64,000 nt of DNA from Thermohalobaculum sp951813525 (GTDB lineage: Bacteria; Pseudomonadota; Alphaproteobacteria; Rhodobacterales; Rhodobacteraceae). The notes under the pieces were generated by a model, which was given only the letters and a program-made list of their open reading frames with translations, did not search any database and had not been told where the DNA came from. The position numbers were made by a program, and so were the translations under genes. The stretch lies in the NCBI GenBank assembly GCA_951813525.2, contig CATOTJ020000002.1:1240001-1304000 (forward strand), written 5' to 3'. Shown here piece after piece: positions 44,019 to 53,745 of this stretch (positions within the stretch are counted from its first letter, which is position 1; each line of letters starts with the position of its first letter).

Positions 44019-46946
44019 TCAGTTCGATATCACCAAATCGTCTATTGCCTCAGAAATCAAGCGTTTATCGCCGATTTCTTGAGAAACACTTGAACAACTA
44101 ATCGCTGCGAGACGCCGGATGATCGGTCGCTCGATTTGGCCCGAGGCCGAACGCAAGATCAGAAATCCTGGTGCTGCATAGTCGCCGCCACCGCAGGTTC
44201 CAGCCAGCCGATCGCGGTTACGCGACGCGTAGTCAATCATCAACTTGACGATGCCCCCCGATCCACGCCGACGCCAATGCGTATAAATCTGTGCATTCTG
44301 GCCGACACCCGCATACGCGCGGAAGTTGTGCAAGAAGCCGCCGCCACTGCGCCGAACGTCGCTGTAACCACGCGGATTTTTTGGATGTACATGCGCATTA
44401 TCGCCGGTGCGCGCGCCGAACTCCAGCGCGTGCAGTTCCAACGCAACCGGCAGATCACAAACAACGGCGACACGGTCGATTTTGTCGACGTTCCTGAACG
44501 GCAAATCAAAGTCCAGTTCGACACCGTCAGAAAAACGAATAAGAGCTGCAGAATTTGCCTCAAATCCCAAAGCCTGAACGCTGCCATTGCCTTCGCGGTC
44601 AAGCGGGATCGCGAGGCGCAATCCGGAATAGTTAAGTTCCGCGACAGTATCCGCCTGACAGGGCGCTGTCAGGCGCACGACCGTTCGCGCCGCCTTCCTG
44701 ATTTCCAGCTCTGCAGACGGCGGAGCGACACATTCTGCCCCCGCGGCCGGCAGCGATGCGATGTCGGTCCCATCTTCGTTCGTCTGAGCCGGTTCGCCAT
44801 CCTCCGGATCAACTACGAATCCATTCAACGCTTTACCTAGAGAAACCGGATCGGAAACGGCGCTGTCTGGGACTGCTCCATCGATTTCAAACACCGGCAA
44901 TGCCGCAACTCGCGGCGCCGTATCCTCAAGGATCGGGGCGCTGGAGTTCATCGGATCTTTCGTCGTCGCTGCCGAATTGTTCCCTCTGATCCGGGCACCC
45001 CGCGGCAAACGTGTAAAGAACGAGTAAGCCGACGCTTCCGCACCCCCGACCAAAGCGGCAACGCGATCCGCCTCGGGAACTGATTTGCTGTTTTGACTGT
45101 CAGGGTCGATGCCCGCCAGGTCTTCACCGGCGCCTGCGATGTCAGCACGCAGCGTGCCCGGCACGATCACATCGCCAACGGGATCAGGTTCGGCGTCACC
45201 AATCCGCAATTGATCGGTCGCGGGCACACCCGCGAGATCGGGCGCCAGTGCTGCAGCGCGGTCGCCCGTCAGCGGTGCGCCTCCGGGCTCACCGCGCAGC
45301 GGCACCGCGGCGCCCCCGCTCTGCCCGAGTAACTTTGAATCGGTATCTGTCAGCGCGCGGGCACCAACATCCAGATCATCAATACGGCCCAGGGCAGAAC
45401 GCGGCACATCCGGGGCACCGTTGCCCGGAATGATGCCCGTGGCTGCTGTGCCCGGCTCGCTAAGCGCAAGGAGGTCATCATCCGCACTTTCGGCTTGGCG
45501 GGCGCGCAGCGCCGGATCATCCGTCGTCGCGACAAGATCGCCCTGCTCGACCTCGGACGCCGACGTCTCGGCGCCAAGCGGGGCCAAAACTACATCTGTG
45601 CCCAACGGCACGCGCGTCTCGGGTGATCCCAGCGGCGGTGTATCGCGCTCGGTCTCCAGCGCAGCAATATCACGCTCGGGATCGGATGAAGTCGAACCAT
45701 CTCCAGATGACGTTGCACCCCCTACCAACCCGGCTTCATCGGTTGCCGTCACGCCTGCGGCCGGTGCGGACAATGTCGCGGCCCGCTTTACCGGAACCGG
45801 CACCTGGCCTGTCGCTACACCTTCGGTCAGCGTATCCGTATCCAAGGCATCCGCGGCGCCCGAGCCAGCATCAGGGCCGAGCGCGGCGGTTTCGGTCGGC
45901 AAGCTGCTCGGCGCATCGCGGCCCTCAAGCGCTGCCTCAGCCCCTGGTCCGCCGTCAATCCGTCCGTTTTCGTCCCGCGTGTCCGGAACGTTCAGCACAT
46001 CGCCATCTGCGATCGTGGGATCGCGCAATTCATCGCGCCGGGGAACAACGGCAAGCGAAAGTGTTGCCTCCCCAGCACTGCCGACGACGTCATCTCCCGC
46101 CTTAGGCTGATCCGGCACCAATGCGTTCGACGTATCGTCGTCGCGGATGACCGAAAGAACCTCGCTCGATGGCTTATCAGAAATTTCAGGCGACTGCGGC
46201 GCCTCGGCGATATCGGTTGCACCAACACTCGGCTCTTTCTCCGAGGTAACTTCGGCGTCGTCAGCAGTGTCGTCAGCAGCAGCTTCAGAACTTGCTTCGG
46301 TCAAAATTTCTGCGCCTTCGCGCGTTGCCGCTTCAGCTGGCGTCGCGCCGCCAGCTATCGACGGCAGCGAATCGCTATCGGCGTCGAACGGCTGCTCCTC
46401 CAGATTGTCGGCATCCGTTCCATCGGAAAGAGCCTCAGACGTCTCGGCGCGCGATGCTTTCTCACCGCCTCGCGTCTCATTTTCGCCCGAATTGGCGACC
46501 TGATCCGCATCGGTTGCAGGCTTCGCGTCAGTCGGCTTTTTGCCAGGGACAATCTCCGGGTGAAGTTCCGAGGTAACAAAGGCAATAACGGTTGCGACCT
46601 GCGACTCCGGCAAGGCGCTAAGCGTGTAAATTATCTTCTGCTCGCCAACGCACTCGTCGGATCCATAGTATTTCACGACGCCGCCCCCCACCAAAACCCG
46701 CCCGCAGGCCGGTTCGGACAATATCGTCAAGGACGCCATATCGCTTTTGCTGATGCCGGTATCATTCGCAAAAATATCCAGTTTTTGCAGTGTGTTGGCG
46801 GGCAGAACGAAGTTGTCATCCACCAGAGCGAGGCCCGGCTCCTCCTCGCCGCCTGAAAAGATATCTGCGCGCTGAATGACGGTTCCGATCGCGATCATCA
46901 CGATGATCGCGCTCAGGAACGATATCATTCGGTCGTCTTTAAACAC
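44019..46946 (-). CDS. Large membrane-anchored acidic protein, unknown function
   Basis: A 975-residue protein starting with GTG (MFKDDRMISFLSA). Residues 7-25 form one membrane helix. Residues about 35-110 look like a single cadherin/Big-type immunoglobulin-like domain (KLDIFANDTGISKSD; ILSEPACGRVLVGGGVVKYYG; KIIYTLS). Residues 130-720 are a low-complexity Asp/Glu/Ala/Ser/Pro-rich linker, very probably disordered. The last 220 residues form a globular domain with several cysteines (ECVAPPSAELEIRKAARTVV to the end). Coupled (TGATG) to the PstS-OmpA gene, which suggests a joint envelope machine. The coding bias of the linker, low in Lys and aromatic residues, looks genuine. Confidence 0.75.
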   Translation of the reverse strand: MFKDDRMISFLSAIIVMIAIGTVIQRADIFSGGEEEPGLALVDDNFVLPANTLQKLDIFANDTGISKSDMASLTILSEPACGRVLVGGGVVKYYGSDECVGEQKIIYTLSALPESQVATVIAFVTSELHPEIVPGKKPTDAKPATDADQVANSGENETRGGEKASRAETSEALSDGTDADNLEEQPFDADSDSLPSIAGGATPAEAATREGAEILTEASSEAAADDTADDAEVTSEKEPSVGATDIAEAPQSPEISDKPSSEVLSVIRDDDTSNALVPDQPKAGDDVVGSAGEATLSLAVVPRRDELRDPTIADGDVLNVPDTRDENGRIDGGPGAEAALEGRDAPSSLPTETAALGPDAGSGAADALDTDTLTEGVATGQVPVPVKRAATLSAPAAGVTATDEAGLVGGATSSGDGSTSSDPERDIAALETERDTPPLGSPETRVPLGTDVVLAPLGAETSASEVEQGDLVATTDDPALRARQAESADDDLLALSEPGTAATGIIPGNGAPDVPRSALGRIDDLDVGARALTDTDSKLLGQSGGAAVPLRGEPGGAPLTGDRAAALAPDLAGVPATDQLRIGDAEPDPVGDVIVPGTLRADIAGAGEDLAGIDPDSQNSKSVPEADRVAALVGGAEASAYSFFTRLPRGARIRGNNSAATTKDPMNSSAPILEDTAPRVAALPVFEIDGAVPDSAVSDPVSLGKALNGFVVDPEDGEPAQTNEDGTDIASLPAAGAECVAPPSAELEIRKAARTVVRLTAPCQADTVAELNYSGLRLAIPLDREGNGSVQALGFEANSAALIRFSDGVELDFDLPFRNVDKIDRVAVVCDLPVALELHALEFGARTGDNAHVHPKNPRGYSDVRRSGGGFLHNFRAYAGVGQNAQIYTHWRRRGSGGIVKLMIDYASRNRDRLAGTCGGGDYAAPGFLILRSASGQIERPIIRRLAAISCSSVSQEIGDKRLISEAIDDLVISN

Positions 46947-47384
46947 CCGTGTTCACCTGTTCGAATCCCGAACCTTCGACTGCGCATTCTGCACGACCAA
47001 GTCGTACGTAGCACCTGAACCTATCGTACTTGCAACAGGTAGGGCGCTGACACTCCGTTCATAGCTAAGCACAACACACGGCAAAATTGCGGCAATTGCC
47101 GCATTACATCGCAAATTGCGCAGTGCGCCAACCTCAAGGCGGGCGATCCGCAAAACCCAGACTGACTTCAAAACGCTGATAAACCCATCGTTCTCAAGGA
47201 TTCACGCTATCATATAACGCAAAGATAACGCCACAACTTATTGAAAAATTGAATTTTTTTGCAATTTGCAAAATTTGTCGCCACGATCTCAATCCCTTCA
47301 GGCCATCCAGTTGCCGCGGCCTGACCGGGCTTGACGCCGGCGACCGTCAGCATGACACATCCGCTTGGAACCAGGGACGAGACG
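46947..47384. promoter_or_regulatory. AT-rich divergent intergenic region
   Basis: About 440 bases between the 975-residue gene and the DUF2235 gene. The stretch near 47205-47275 is strikingly AT-rich for this genome (runs of A and T around GCAATTTGCAAAATTTG) and likely holds promoters for both genes. A TTG-started minus-strand frame of 72 codons (46953-47171) ends 7 bases before the large gene but is not supported. Confidence 0.45.
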
Positions 47385-48395
47385 ATGTCTTCGCGAAACC
47401 ATGTCTTTTTATGCGATGGAACGCTCTCGTCACTCCGCTCTGGCGAGGAAACGAATGCAGGTCAGCTATATCGTTTCCTTTCCAGGCTTGGGCCAGACCA
47501 ACGTCAGTTGGTCCGGTATGACCCTGGGGTCCAGGGAACGGGGTGGCGGAAATGGGTGAACGCGGCCTCAGGGCGGGGCGTGAACCGTTCAATCCGGGCC
47601 GGGTACGAATTTCTAGCCCAGAATTATCGCCCCGGGGACCGGATCTTCCTGTTCGGCTACTCGCGCGGGGCGTATGCGGCGCGCTCGCTGGCCGGGATGA
47701 TTGGACGGGTTGGGTTGCTGCGGCCTAAATATTCCGGCCCCCGCTATGTCGACTTGGCGTTTCGCTTCTACCAGGTCGGTTCCGATTCGCCCGCACGCCG
47801 CCATTTCACAACCCATCGCTGCCAGCCGGATGTGAAGATCGAGATGTTGGGGATCTGGGATACGGTAAAATCGCTTGGGCTGCCCTATCCGCTACTGAAC
47901 CGGTTGGCGCCCATGGCAACCGAATTCCACGACGACCGCCTGGGCAGTCATATTCTCCACGGATATCACGCGCTGGGCATAGACGAAGACCGCACCTCCT
48001 ATAATCCGATCCTTTGGCGGCGCAGCCCGGATTGGCAGGGCAGACTGGAGCAGGCCTGGTTTCCAGGTGCCCACAGCGATGTTGGCGGCGAGGTTCGCGG
48101 CTTTGATCAAGCGCGACCTCTTGGCAACATATCCTTGAACTGGATGTTGATCCGCGCCCAGCGCTGCGGCTTGATCCTGCCGGACGGCTGGGAAGGCCAT
48201 TTCCCAGAAGACCCGGCAGCCCCGATGTTGGGCAGCCGACGCGGGACAAGCGCGTTCTTCTTGCTGCGAGCCCGCCGGAAAGTCGGCACCGGCGATGGCG
48301 AGACGATTCACCTATCAATCCGCGAACGAATGGCCGCCCTGCCGGGTTATAAACCGCGCGGTCATCTCAGGGCCCCGGAAGCCACGGAACGTTAG
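47385..48395 (+). CDS. DUF2235 alpha/beta-hydrolase (Tle1-like phospholipase fold)
   Basis: A 336-residue soluble protein. The DUF2235 signature is clear: opening FLCDGTLSS, GTG/G motif in DPGVQGTGW, GRGVNRSIRAGYEFLAQNY, the nucleophile elbow FGYSRGAYAARSLAG (GxSxG), GIWDTVKSLGLP with the acid, and WFPGAHSDVGGEV with the catalytic His region. This fold includes type VI secretion lipase effectors, but most stand-alone members are uncharacterised; no T6SS gene is nearby. The start at 47385 has AGGGACGAG upstream; ATGs at 47331 and 47352 are alternatives. Confidence 0.85.
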   Translation: MSSRNHVFLCDGTLSSLRSGEETNAGQLYRFLSRLGPDQRQLVRYDPGVQGTGWRKWVNAASGRGVNRSIRAGYEFLAQNYRPGDRIFLFGYSRGAYAARSLAGMIGRVGLLRPKYSGPRYVDLAFRFYQVGSDSPARRHFTTHRCQPDVKIEMLGIWDTVKSLGLPYPLLNRLAPMATEFHDDRLGSHILHGYHALGIDEDRTSYNPILWRRSPDWQGRLEQAWFPGAHSDVGGEVRGFDQARPLGNISLNWMLIRAQRCGLILPDGWEGHFPEDPAAPMLGSRRGTSAFFLLRARRKVGTGDGETIHLSIRERMAALPGYKPRGHLRAPEATER

Positions 48396-48425
48396 TTCGA
48401 AAGGCGCCGGTCAACCGAACCTGTG

Positions 48426-51203
48426 TCATCCGACCTTCCCATGACAGTGCTTGAACTTCTTGCCTGAACCGCAGGGACAGGCGGCGTTCCTGCCGACCTT
48501 GCCCCAAGTTGACGGGTCCTCCGGGTCAATCTCGGCAACCGCCGCTTCACGGGCCTGCGCTGCGCTGGCGCGCGCAGGTGGCGCGTCAGCGGGGCCGGCC
48601 AAAGCCGCTTGCCCGATTGCTGCCGCCTGCGCCTCGGCCGCGGCATGTGCTTCCTGTTGAGCGCGGATCTGCGCTTCGATTTGTTCAATCATCGCCTGGC
48701 GTTCGGCAATCTCTTCCTCGGTCGGCGGTCGGACACGGCCCAGGAAACGGGTCACATCAACGCGCAACTGATTAAGAAGGCCCTCGAACAGTTGGAACGC
48801 CTCGGACTTGTACTCGTTCAACGGATCGCGTTGAGCATATCCACGCAGGCCGATGACGGACCGCAGATGGTCCAGCATCACCAGATGCTCGCGCCAGTGA
48901 TAGTCCAGCACTTCCAGAAGCTTTCCCTTTTCGAACTGGCGGAGGGCCTCTGCGCCGATTTCTTCCTCTTTCTCGGCATAAATACGGTCAGTCCCGTCCA
49001 TTAAGCGTTCGCGGATGGTGTCGTCGTCAACACCTTCTTCCGCGGCCCACGCCTGAACCGGAAAGTCTTGACCAAGTATATCGTGGACCTGCGCTTCAAG
49101 CGCCTCGGTGTCCCATTGATCGGCATAGGCGCGCTTCGGCATATGCTCGGTAATCAGATCGTCAATGACCTGATGGCGCATGTCGACGACGGCTTCAGAC
49201 AGATCGTCAGCCTCCATAAACTCCTTGCGCTGGCTGAAGATTGCCTTTCGCTGATCGTTCATGACGTCGTCAAATTTCAGCAGGTTTTTGCGGATATCGA
49301 AGTTCCGCGCTTCAACCTTGCCCTGGGCCTTTTCAATTGCCTTGTTCACCCAAGGGTGAATGATGGCCTCGCCTTCTTCAAGCCCCAGACGCTTCAGCAT
49401 CCCGTCGATCCGCCCCGATCCAAAGATGCGCATCAGATCGTCTTCCAGCGACAAAAAGAATGACGACCGCCCCGGATCACCTTGGCGGCCCGAGCGGCCG
49501 CGCAACTGGTTGTCGATACGGCGGCTTTCGTGGCGTTCGGACGCAACGACCCACAGACCACCTTCTGACATGGCTTTCTGGCGGCCCGCCTCTACCTCTT
49601 CTTCAATTCGGGCGATAGCGGCGGCCTTCGCCTCGGGATCCATAATCCCATCGGTTTCTTCGGAAATTCGAAACTCGACATTCCCGCCCAGCTTAATATC
49701 GGTCCCACGGCCTGCCATGTTCGTTGCGATCGTAACGGCACTGGGAACCCCAGCCTGGGCGATGATGCCCGCCTCCTGTTCGTGATGCCGCGCATTCAAA
49801 ACCTTATGATCGATCTTCCGGACCGTCAGTTCGGCCGCCAACATTTCTGATTTTTCAATCGATGTTGTCCCGACCAGGATCGGCTGACCCCGTTTTTGAC
49901 CGTCAATAATCGCCTCGATGATCGAGTTGTCCTTTTCGGCGGCGGTGCGGAAAACCTGATCGTCATCGTCCTGGCGCGACACCGGCACGTTCGTCGGCAC
50001 TTCGACAACATCAAGCGCATAGATGTCCATGAATTCGGCGGCTTCCGTCAACGCCGTGCCCGTCATCCCGGCCAGCTTGTCATAAAGGCGGAAGTAGTTC
50101 TGGAACGTAACCGATGCCATCGTCACGTTCTCGGCTTCGATCGTCGCGCCTTCTTTGGCTTCGATCGCCTGGTGCAGCCCATCGCCATACCGGCGGCCTT
50201 CCATCATCCGGCCCGTAAATTCATCAATGATGATCACGCGGCCACCCTTGACGATGTAATCCTTGTCACGGGTGAACAGTTTGTGCGCCCGCAGCGCCTG
50301 ATTGACGTGATGAACCAGGCTGACATTTGCAGGATCGTACAGCGAGGCACCTTCCTCGATCATACCTTTTGCGGTCATGTCCTGCTCGACCGCTTCGGTG
50401 CCCTCTTCGGTCAGCACGACTGTGCGCTGCTTTTCGTCGATCTCGTAATGCTCGTCGACGAGCGACGGGATGACCTTGTCGACCGATACATATTGCTCGG
50501 CCTTGTCCTCGACCGGGCCCGAGATGATCAGCGGTGTGCGCGCCTCGTCGATCAGGATCGAATCGACCTCGTCAACGATCGCAAAGCGGTGACTGCGCTG
50601 TGCCATGTCGCTCAACTGGAACTTCATGTTGTCGCGCAGATAATCGAACCCAAGCTCGTTATTCGTCGCATAGGTCACATCGCAGGCATAGGCAGCCTTA
50701 CGCTCGGCATCATCCATCCCTGGCACAATGACGCCAACCGTCAGGCCCAGGAATTTATAGATTGCCCCCATCCATTCGGCATCGCGCCGCGCCAGATAGT
50801 CGTTAACCGTCACGACATGAACACCCAGGCCTTCCAACGCGTTCAGATATACCGGCATGGTCGCGACCAGCGTTTTACCCTCGCCGGTTTTCATTTCGGC
50901 GATCTTTCCCAGGTGCAGAACTTCGCCGCCGATGATCTGCACATCGAACGGGCGCAGGCCCAGGGTTCGCTTGGAGGCCTCGCGAACCACCGCAAACGCC
51001 TCGGGCAACAAATCGTCCAAAGGTTCGCCCTGCTCGACCCTGCCGCGGAACTCGTCCGTCTTGGCACGCAACGCCTCGTCAGAAAGCGCTTCAATCTCCG
51101 GTTCAAGCGCATTGACCGCTTGCACGGTCTTCTGGGCCATTTTGATCTTCCGATCGTTCGTGGTGCCGAACAGCTTCTTGCCGATCGCTCCTAGTCCCAG
51201 CAT
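48426..51203 (-). CDS. secA: Preprotein translocase ATPase SecA
   Basis: A 925-residue motor of Sec secretion. Walker A AEMKTGEGKTLVATMPVYL, DEVD box IVDEVDSILIDEAR, motif TNMAGRGTDIKLGG, and the C-terminal zinc-binding CPCGSGKKFKHCHGK that binds SecB and phospholipid. GAGGAGG lies about 8 bases before 51203; the longer frame to 51296 is rejected. Divergent from the parvulin gene across 200 bases. Essential gene. Confidence 0.97.
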   Translation of the reverse strand: MLGLGAIGKKLFGTTNDRKIKMAQKTVQAVNALEPEIEALSDEALRAKTDEFRGRVEQGEPLDDLLPEAFAVVREASKRTLGLRPFDVQIIGGEVLHLGKIAEMKTGEGKTLVATMPVYLNALEGLGVHVVTVNDYLARRDAEWMGAIYKFLGLTVGVIVPGMDDAERKAAYACDVTYATNNELGFDYLRDNMKFQLSDMAQRSHRFAIVDEVDSILIDEARTPLIISGPVEDKAEQYVSVDKVIPSLVDEHYEIDEKQRTVVLTEEGTEAVEQDMTAKGMIEEGASLYDPANVSLVHHVNQALRAHKLFTRDKDYIVKGGRVIIIDEFTGRMMEGRRYGDGLHQAIEAKEGATIEAENVTMASVTFQNYFRLYDKLAGMTGTALTEAAEFMDIYALDVVEVPTNVPVSRQDDDDQVFRTAAEKDNSIIEAIIDGQKRGQPILVGTTSIEKSEMLAAELTVRKIDHKVLNARHHEQEAGIIAQAGVPSAVTIATNMAGRGTDIKLGGNVEFRISEETDGIMDPEAKAAAIARIEEEVEAGRQKAMSEGGLWVVASERHESRRIDNQLRGRSGRQGDPGRSSFFLSLEDDLMRIFGSGRIDGMLKRLGLEEGEAIIHPWVNKAIEKAQGKVEARNFDIRKNLLKFDDVMNDQRKAIFSQRKEFMEADDLSEAVVDMRHQVIDDLITEHMPKRAYADQWDTEALEAQVHDILGQDFPVQAWAAEEGVDDDTIRERLMDGTDRIYAEKEEEIGAEALRQFEKGKLLEVLDYHWREHLVMLDHLRSVIGLRGYAQRDPLNEYKSEAFQLFEGLLNQLRVDVTRFLGRVRPPTEEEIAERQAMIEQIEAQIRAQQEAHAAAEAQAAAIGQAALAGPADAPPARASAAQAREAAVAEIDPEDPSTWGKVGRNAACPCGSGKKFKHCHGKVG

Positions 51204-51404
51204 GCAGGGCCTCCTCTGACCGTGCCTGCCGCGGGTCCGTGCGGCTGTCGGCTTGGTCGGTAGAATTTTCGTGCGCGGTGCTTGCCGGGTGGCCATGATA
51301 GCCGTAGATGTTGCCGCACGCCGCGCGATGATCCGGCGTTGATGTATTTAGGGCGGCCCATAGTGTCAACGCCGGGCGCCCGGCGACAGTGAGGAGAATG
51401 CCCC

Positions 51405-52382
51405 TTGACCTACCGTACCGCGACCCTGGCCGCTTTGATGGCCGCACTGATGGCAGGCGCCCCGGCGTTTGCTCAGTCGACCACCGAAGCCGAGACCAAG
51501 GAAGCCGATACCTCGGAAACCACTGACTCCAAGGAGGCGACGGAAGGCGAAGAGAAAGACGGCGACGCTGCGGCCGCCGTGCCGGTCATGGATGTCGAAA
51601 ACCTCGCGGCCGACACGGTTGTCCTGACCGAGAATGGCAACGCAATTACGCTCGGAGAGCTGATTGCCGTTCGCCAGACGCTGCCGGATCAATACCAGAA
51701 CCTTCCGGACGAGATTTTGATGGGTGCACTTGTCCAGCAACTGGCTGACCAACAGATGATGGCCGATGCCGCAGAAAAGAGCGGGCTCGACAAGGGCTCG
51801 AATGTATTACTCGCGCTCAAAAATCAACGCCGTGCGACCCTGGCTGACGCCTACATGACGGACGCGATGCTCAAACAGATCACTGACGAAGCAATCGCCA
51901 AAATCTATGAAGAACGTTACGCCAATGTCGAGCCGGTGAAGGAAGTTCGTGCCTCACACATTCTGGTGAAGGAAGAAGCAAAAGCGCTGGAACTGAAGAA
52001 GCAGCTGGACGAGGGCGCGGATTTCGCCGCACTCGCGGCCGAACATGGCACTGACGGAACCAAGACCCGCGGAGGCGATTTAGGATACTTCGTCAAGGAA
52101 CAAATGGTCCCGGAATTCGCGGACGCGGCCTTTGCGCTGGAAAAAGGCGCGGTGTCCGATCCTGTCAAATCGCCTTTCGGCTGGCACCTGATCTACCTGG
52201 CCGACAAGCGTGACAAGCCCGTTCCGCCGCTTGAAGCAGTGCGCGACGCAATCGTCACCGAACTTAGCCAGGGCTTGCAGGAGAAGATCATTACCGACGG
52301 CCGTGCTGATGCCGACATCAAACAGCCCGAACTGGCGGTTCCCCCTGCAGCGATCCGCATGGACGCTCTGCTGGCTGAATAG
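51405..52382 (+). CDS. Secreted peptidyl-prolyl isomerase (parvulin, PpiC/SurA type)
   Basis: A 325-residue periplasmic foldase. The signal peptide is MTYRTATLAALMAALMAGAPAFAQ, followed by an acidic low-complexity segment (residues 25-65), a SurA-like helical region and a parvulin domain (VRASHILVKEEAKALELKKQ; GGDLGYFVKEQMVPEFADAAF; SPFGWHLIYL). The start is TTG at 51405, set by GAGGAG 8 bases upstream; the nearby ATG is out of frame. Thirteen bases separate it from argJ, probably one operon. Confidence 0.92.
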   Translation: MTYRTATLAALMAALMAGAPAFAQSTTEAETKEADTSETTDSKEATEGEEKDGDAAAAVPVMDVENLAADTVVLTENGNAITLGELIAVRQTLPDQYQNLPDEILMGALVQQLADQQMMADAAEKSGLDKGSNVLLALKNQRRATLADAYMTDAMLKQITDEAIAKIYEERYANVEPVKEVRASHILVKEEAKALELKKQLDEGADFAALAAEHGTDGTKTRGGDLGYFVKEQMVPEFADAAFALEKGAVSDPVKSPFGWHLIYLADKRDKPVPPLEAVRDAIVTELSQGLQEKIITDGRADADIKQPELAVPPAAIRMDALLAE

Positions 52383-52394
52383 GCAGCACGGCAG

Positions 52395-53732
52395 ATGGAC
52401 CATCAGGCCGAGATCGATGTCCGCGCCGCCGAGATCGCGCGGCTAGAGGCTGAAATCGCTGACCTGCAACGCGCGGCCGGGCACGACCCGGCCCGCTCCC
52501 CCTTTGCGCCGGACAGTTTTCCGGACCTACCCGAAATTGCCGGCGTTCGGTTCGCAGCAGTTAACGCGGGCGTTCGATACACCACCGGACGTCTGGATCT
52601 GATGTTGGCCGAGATTGCACCAGGCGCGGCAATGGCAGGCACGTTTACCCGATCCGCGACGCGCGCCGCGCCCGTCCTTTGGTGTCAGGATCGGATTGCG
52701 GCACAACAGGGCGCAGTCGAAGCACCGATGGCCATTGTTGTAAATGCGGGCAATGCGAACGCGTTCACGGGGCGCAACGGGATGGATGCGGTCGAGACGG
52801 TAATGCAGTCCACGGCAGATGTGATCGGTATCCCGCTGACCAACACCTATATGGCTTCGACGGGCGTTATCGGCGAACCTTTGCCCGCCGAGCGGATAAC
52901 GCAAAAGCTTGAGCAGCTTAAGGCGGCCCTTTCGCCTGGCGCGATCGATCAGGCGGCCCATGCGATAATGACGACCGACACTTTTCCCAAAGGCGCCGCC
53001 GCGGCGGCGAACCTTGATGAAACGAAAATCCAGGTCGCAGGCATCGCCAAGGGATCAGGCATGATCGCGCCGGACATGGCGACGATGCTGGTTTTCATCT
53101 TCACCGATGCCGCAATTGCGCAGCCATTGTTGCAAAGCACCGTCGCCGATCTGACCGATCAAACCTTCAACTGCATTACCGTCGATAGCGACACGTCTAC
53201 CTCGGATACTTTGCTTGTCGCCGCAACCGGCGCGGCGGCGATGGATATAATCCAAGACGAGACGGACCCGCGGCTCGCTGGTTTCAGAACAGCGCTGCGC
53301 GCGGTGATGCGCGACTTGGCGATCCAAGTGGTCAAAGATGGAGAGGGCGCCTCGAAATTTGGAGCCATTACGGTCGATGGCGCCGAAAACAACACGGCAG
53401 CCCGCCGGATCGGATTGGCGATCGCCAATTCACCATTGGTGAAGACAGCGTTGGCCGGCGAAGATCCGAATTGGGGCCGTATCGTTATGGCCGTCGGCAA
53501 GTCCGGCGAAAAGGCCGACCGCGATCTTTTGGGCATCCGTTTTGGCGACATCGTCGTGGCGGAAGGCGGTTGGGTGTCACCTGGTTATTCGGAGGAAGCA
53601 GGCGCCGCCTATATGAAACAGTCCGAACTGGAAATTGGCGTTGACGTTGGTATCGGCGACGGCAAGGCAACTGTTTGGACCTGTGACCTGACCCATGGAT
53701 ACATCACGATCAACGCCGATTACCGTTCTTGA
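52395..53732 (+). CDS. argJ: Bifunctional ornithine acetyltransferase/N-acetylglutamate synthase
   Basis: A 445-residue Ntn-type enzyme of the cyclic arginine pathway. The autocleavage site precedes the nucleophile Thr in KGSGMIAPDMATMLVFIFTDA; GVIGEPLPAERI, TVDSDTSTSDT and EDPNWGRIVMA are family blocks. The first 30 residues (MDHQAEIDVRAAEIARLEAE) form a predicted coiled-coil extension absent from the usual ArgJ (about 410 residues). The start has a weak ribosome site, so a shorter start is possible, but no good alternative is visible. Followed by mutT. Confidence 0.93.
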   Translation: MDHQAEIDVRAAEIARLEAEIADLQRAAGHDPARSPFAPDSFPDLPEIAGVRFAAVNAGVRYTTGRLDLMLAEIAPGAAMAGTFTRSATRAAPVLWCQDRIAAQQGAVEAPMAIVVNAGNANAFTGRNGMDAVETVMQSTADVIGIPLTNTYMASTGVIGEPLPAERITQKLEQLKAALSPGAIDQAAHAIMTTDTFPKGAAAAANLDETKIQVAGIAKGSGMIAPDMATMLVFIFTDAAIAQPLLQSTVADLTDQTFNCITVDSDTSTSDTLLVAATGAAAMDIIQDETDPRLAGFRTALRAVMRDLAIQVVKDGEGASKFGAITVDGAENNTAARRIGLAIANSPLVKTALAGEDPNWGRIVMAVGKSGEKADRDLLGIRFGDIVVAEGGWVSPGYSEEAGAAYMKQSELEIGVDVGIGDGKATVWTCDLTHGYITINADYRS

Positions 53733-53745
53733 TGGCAATGCCAGC

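Noticed and set aside
46953..47171. Minus-strand 72-codon frame just before the 975-residue gene
   Set aside because: TTG start without a ribosome site and no recognisable protein; its position is suggestive but not enough.
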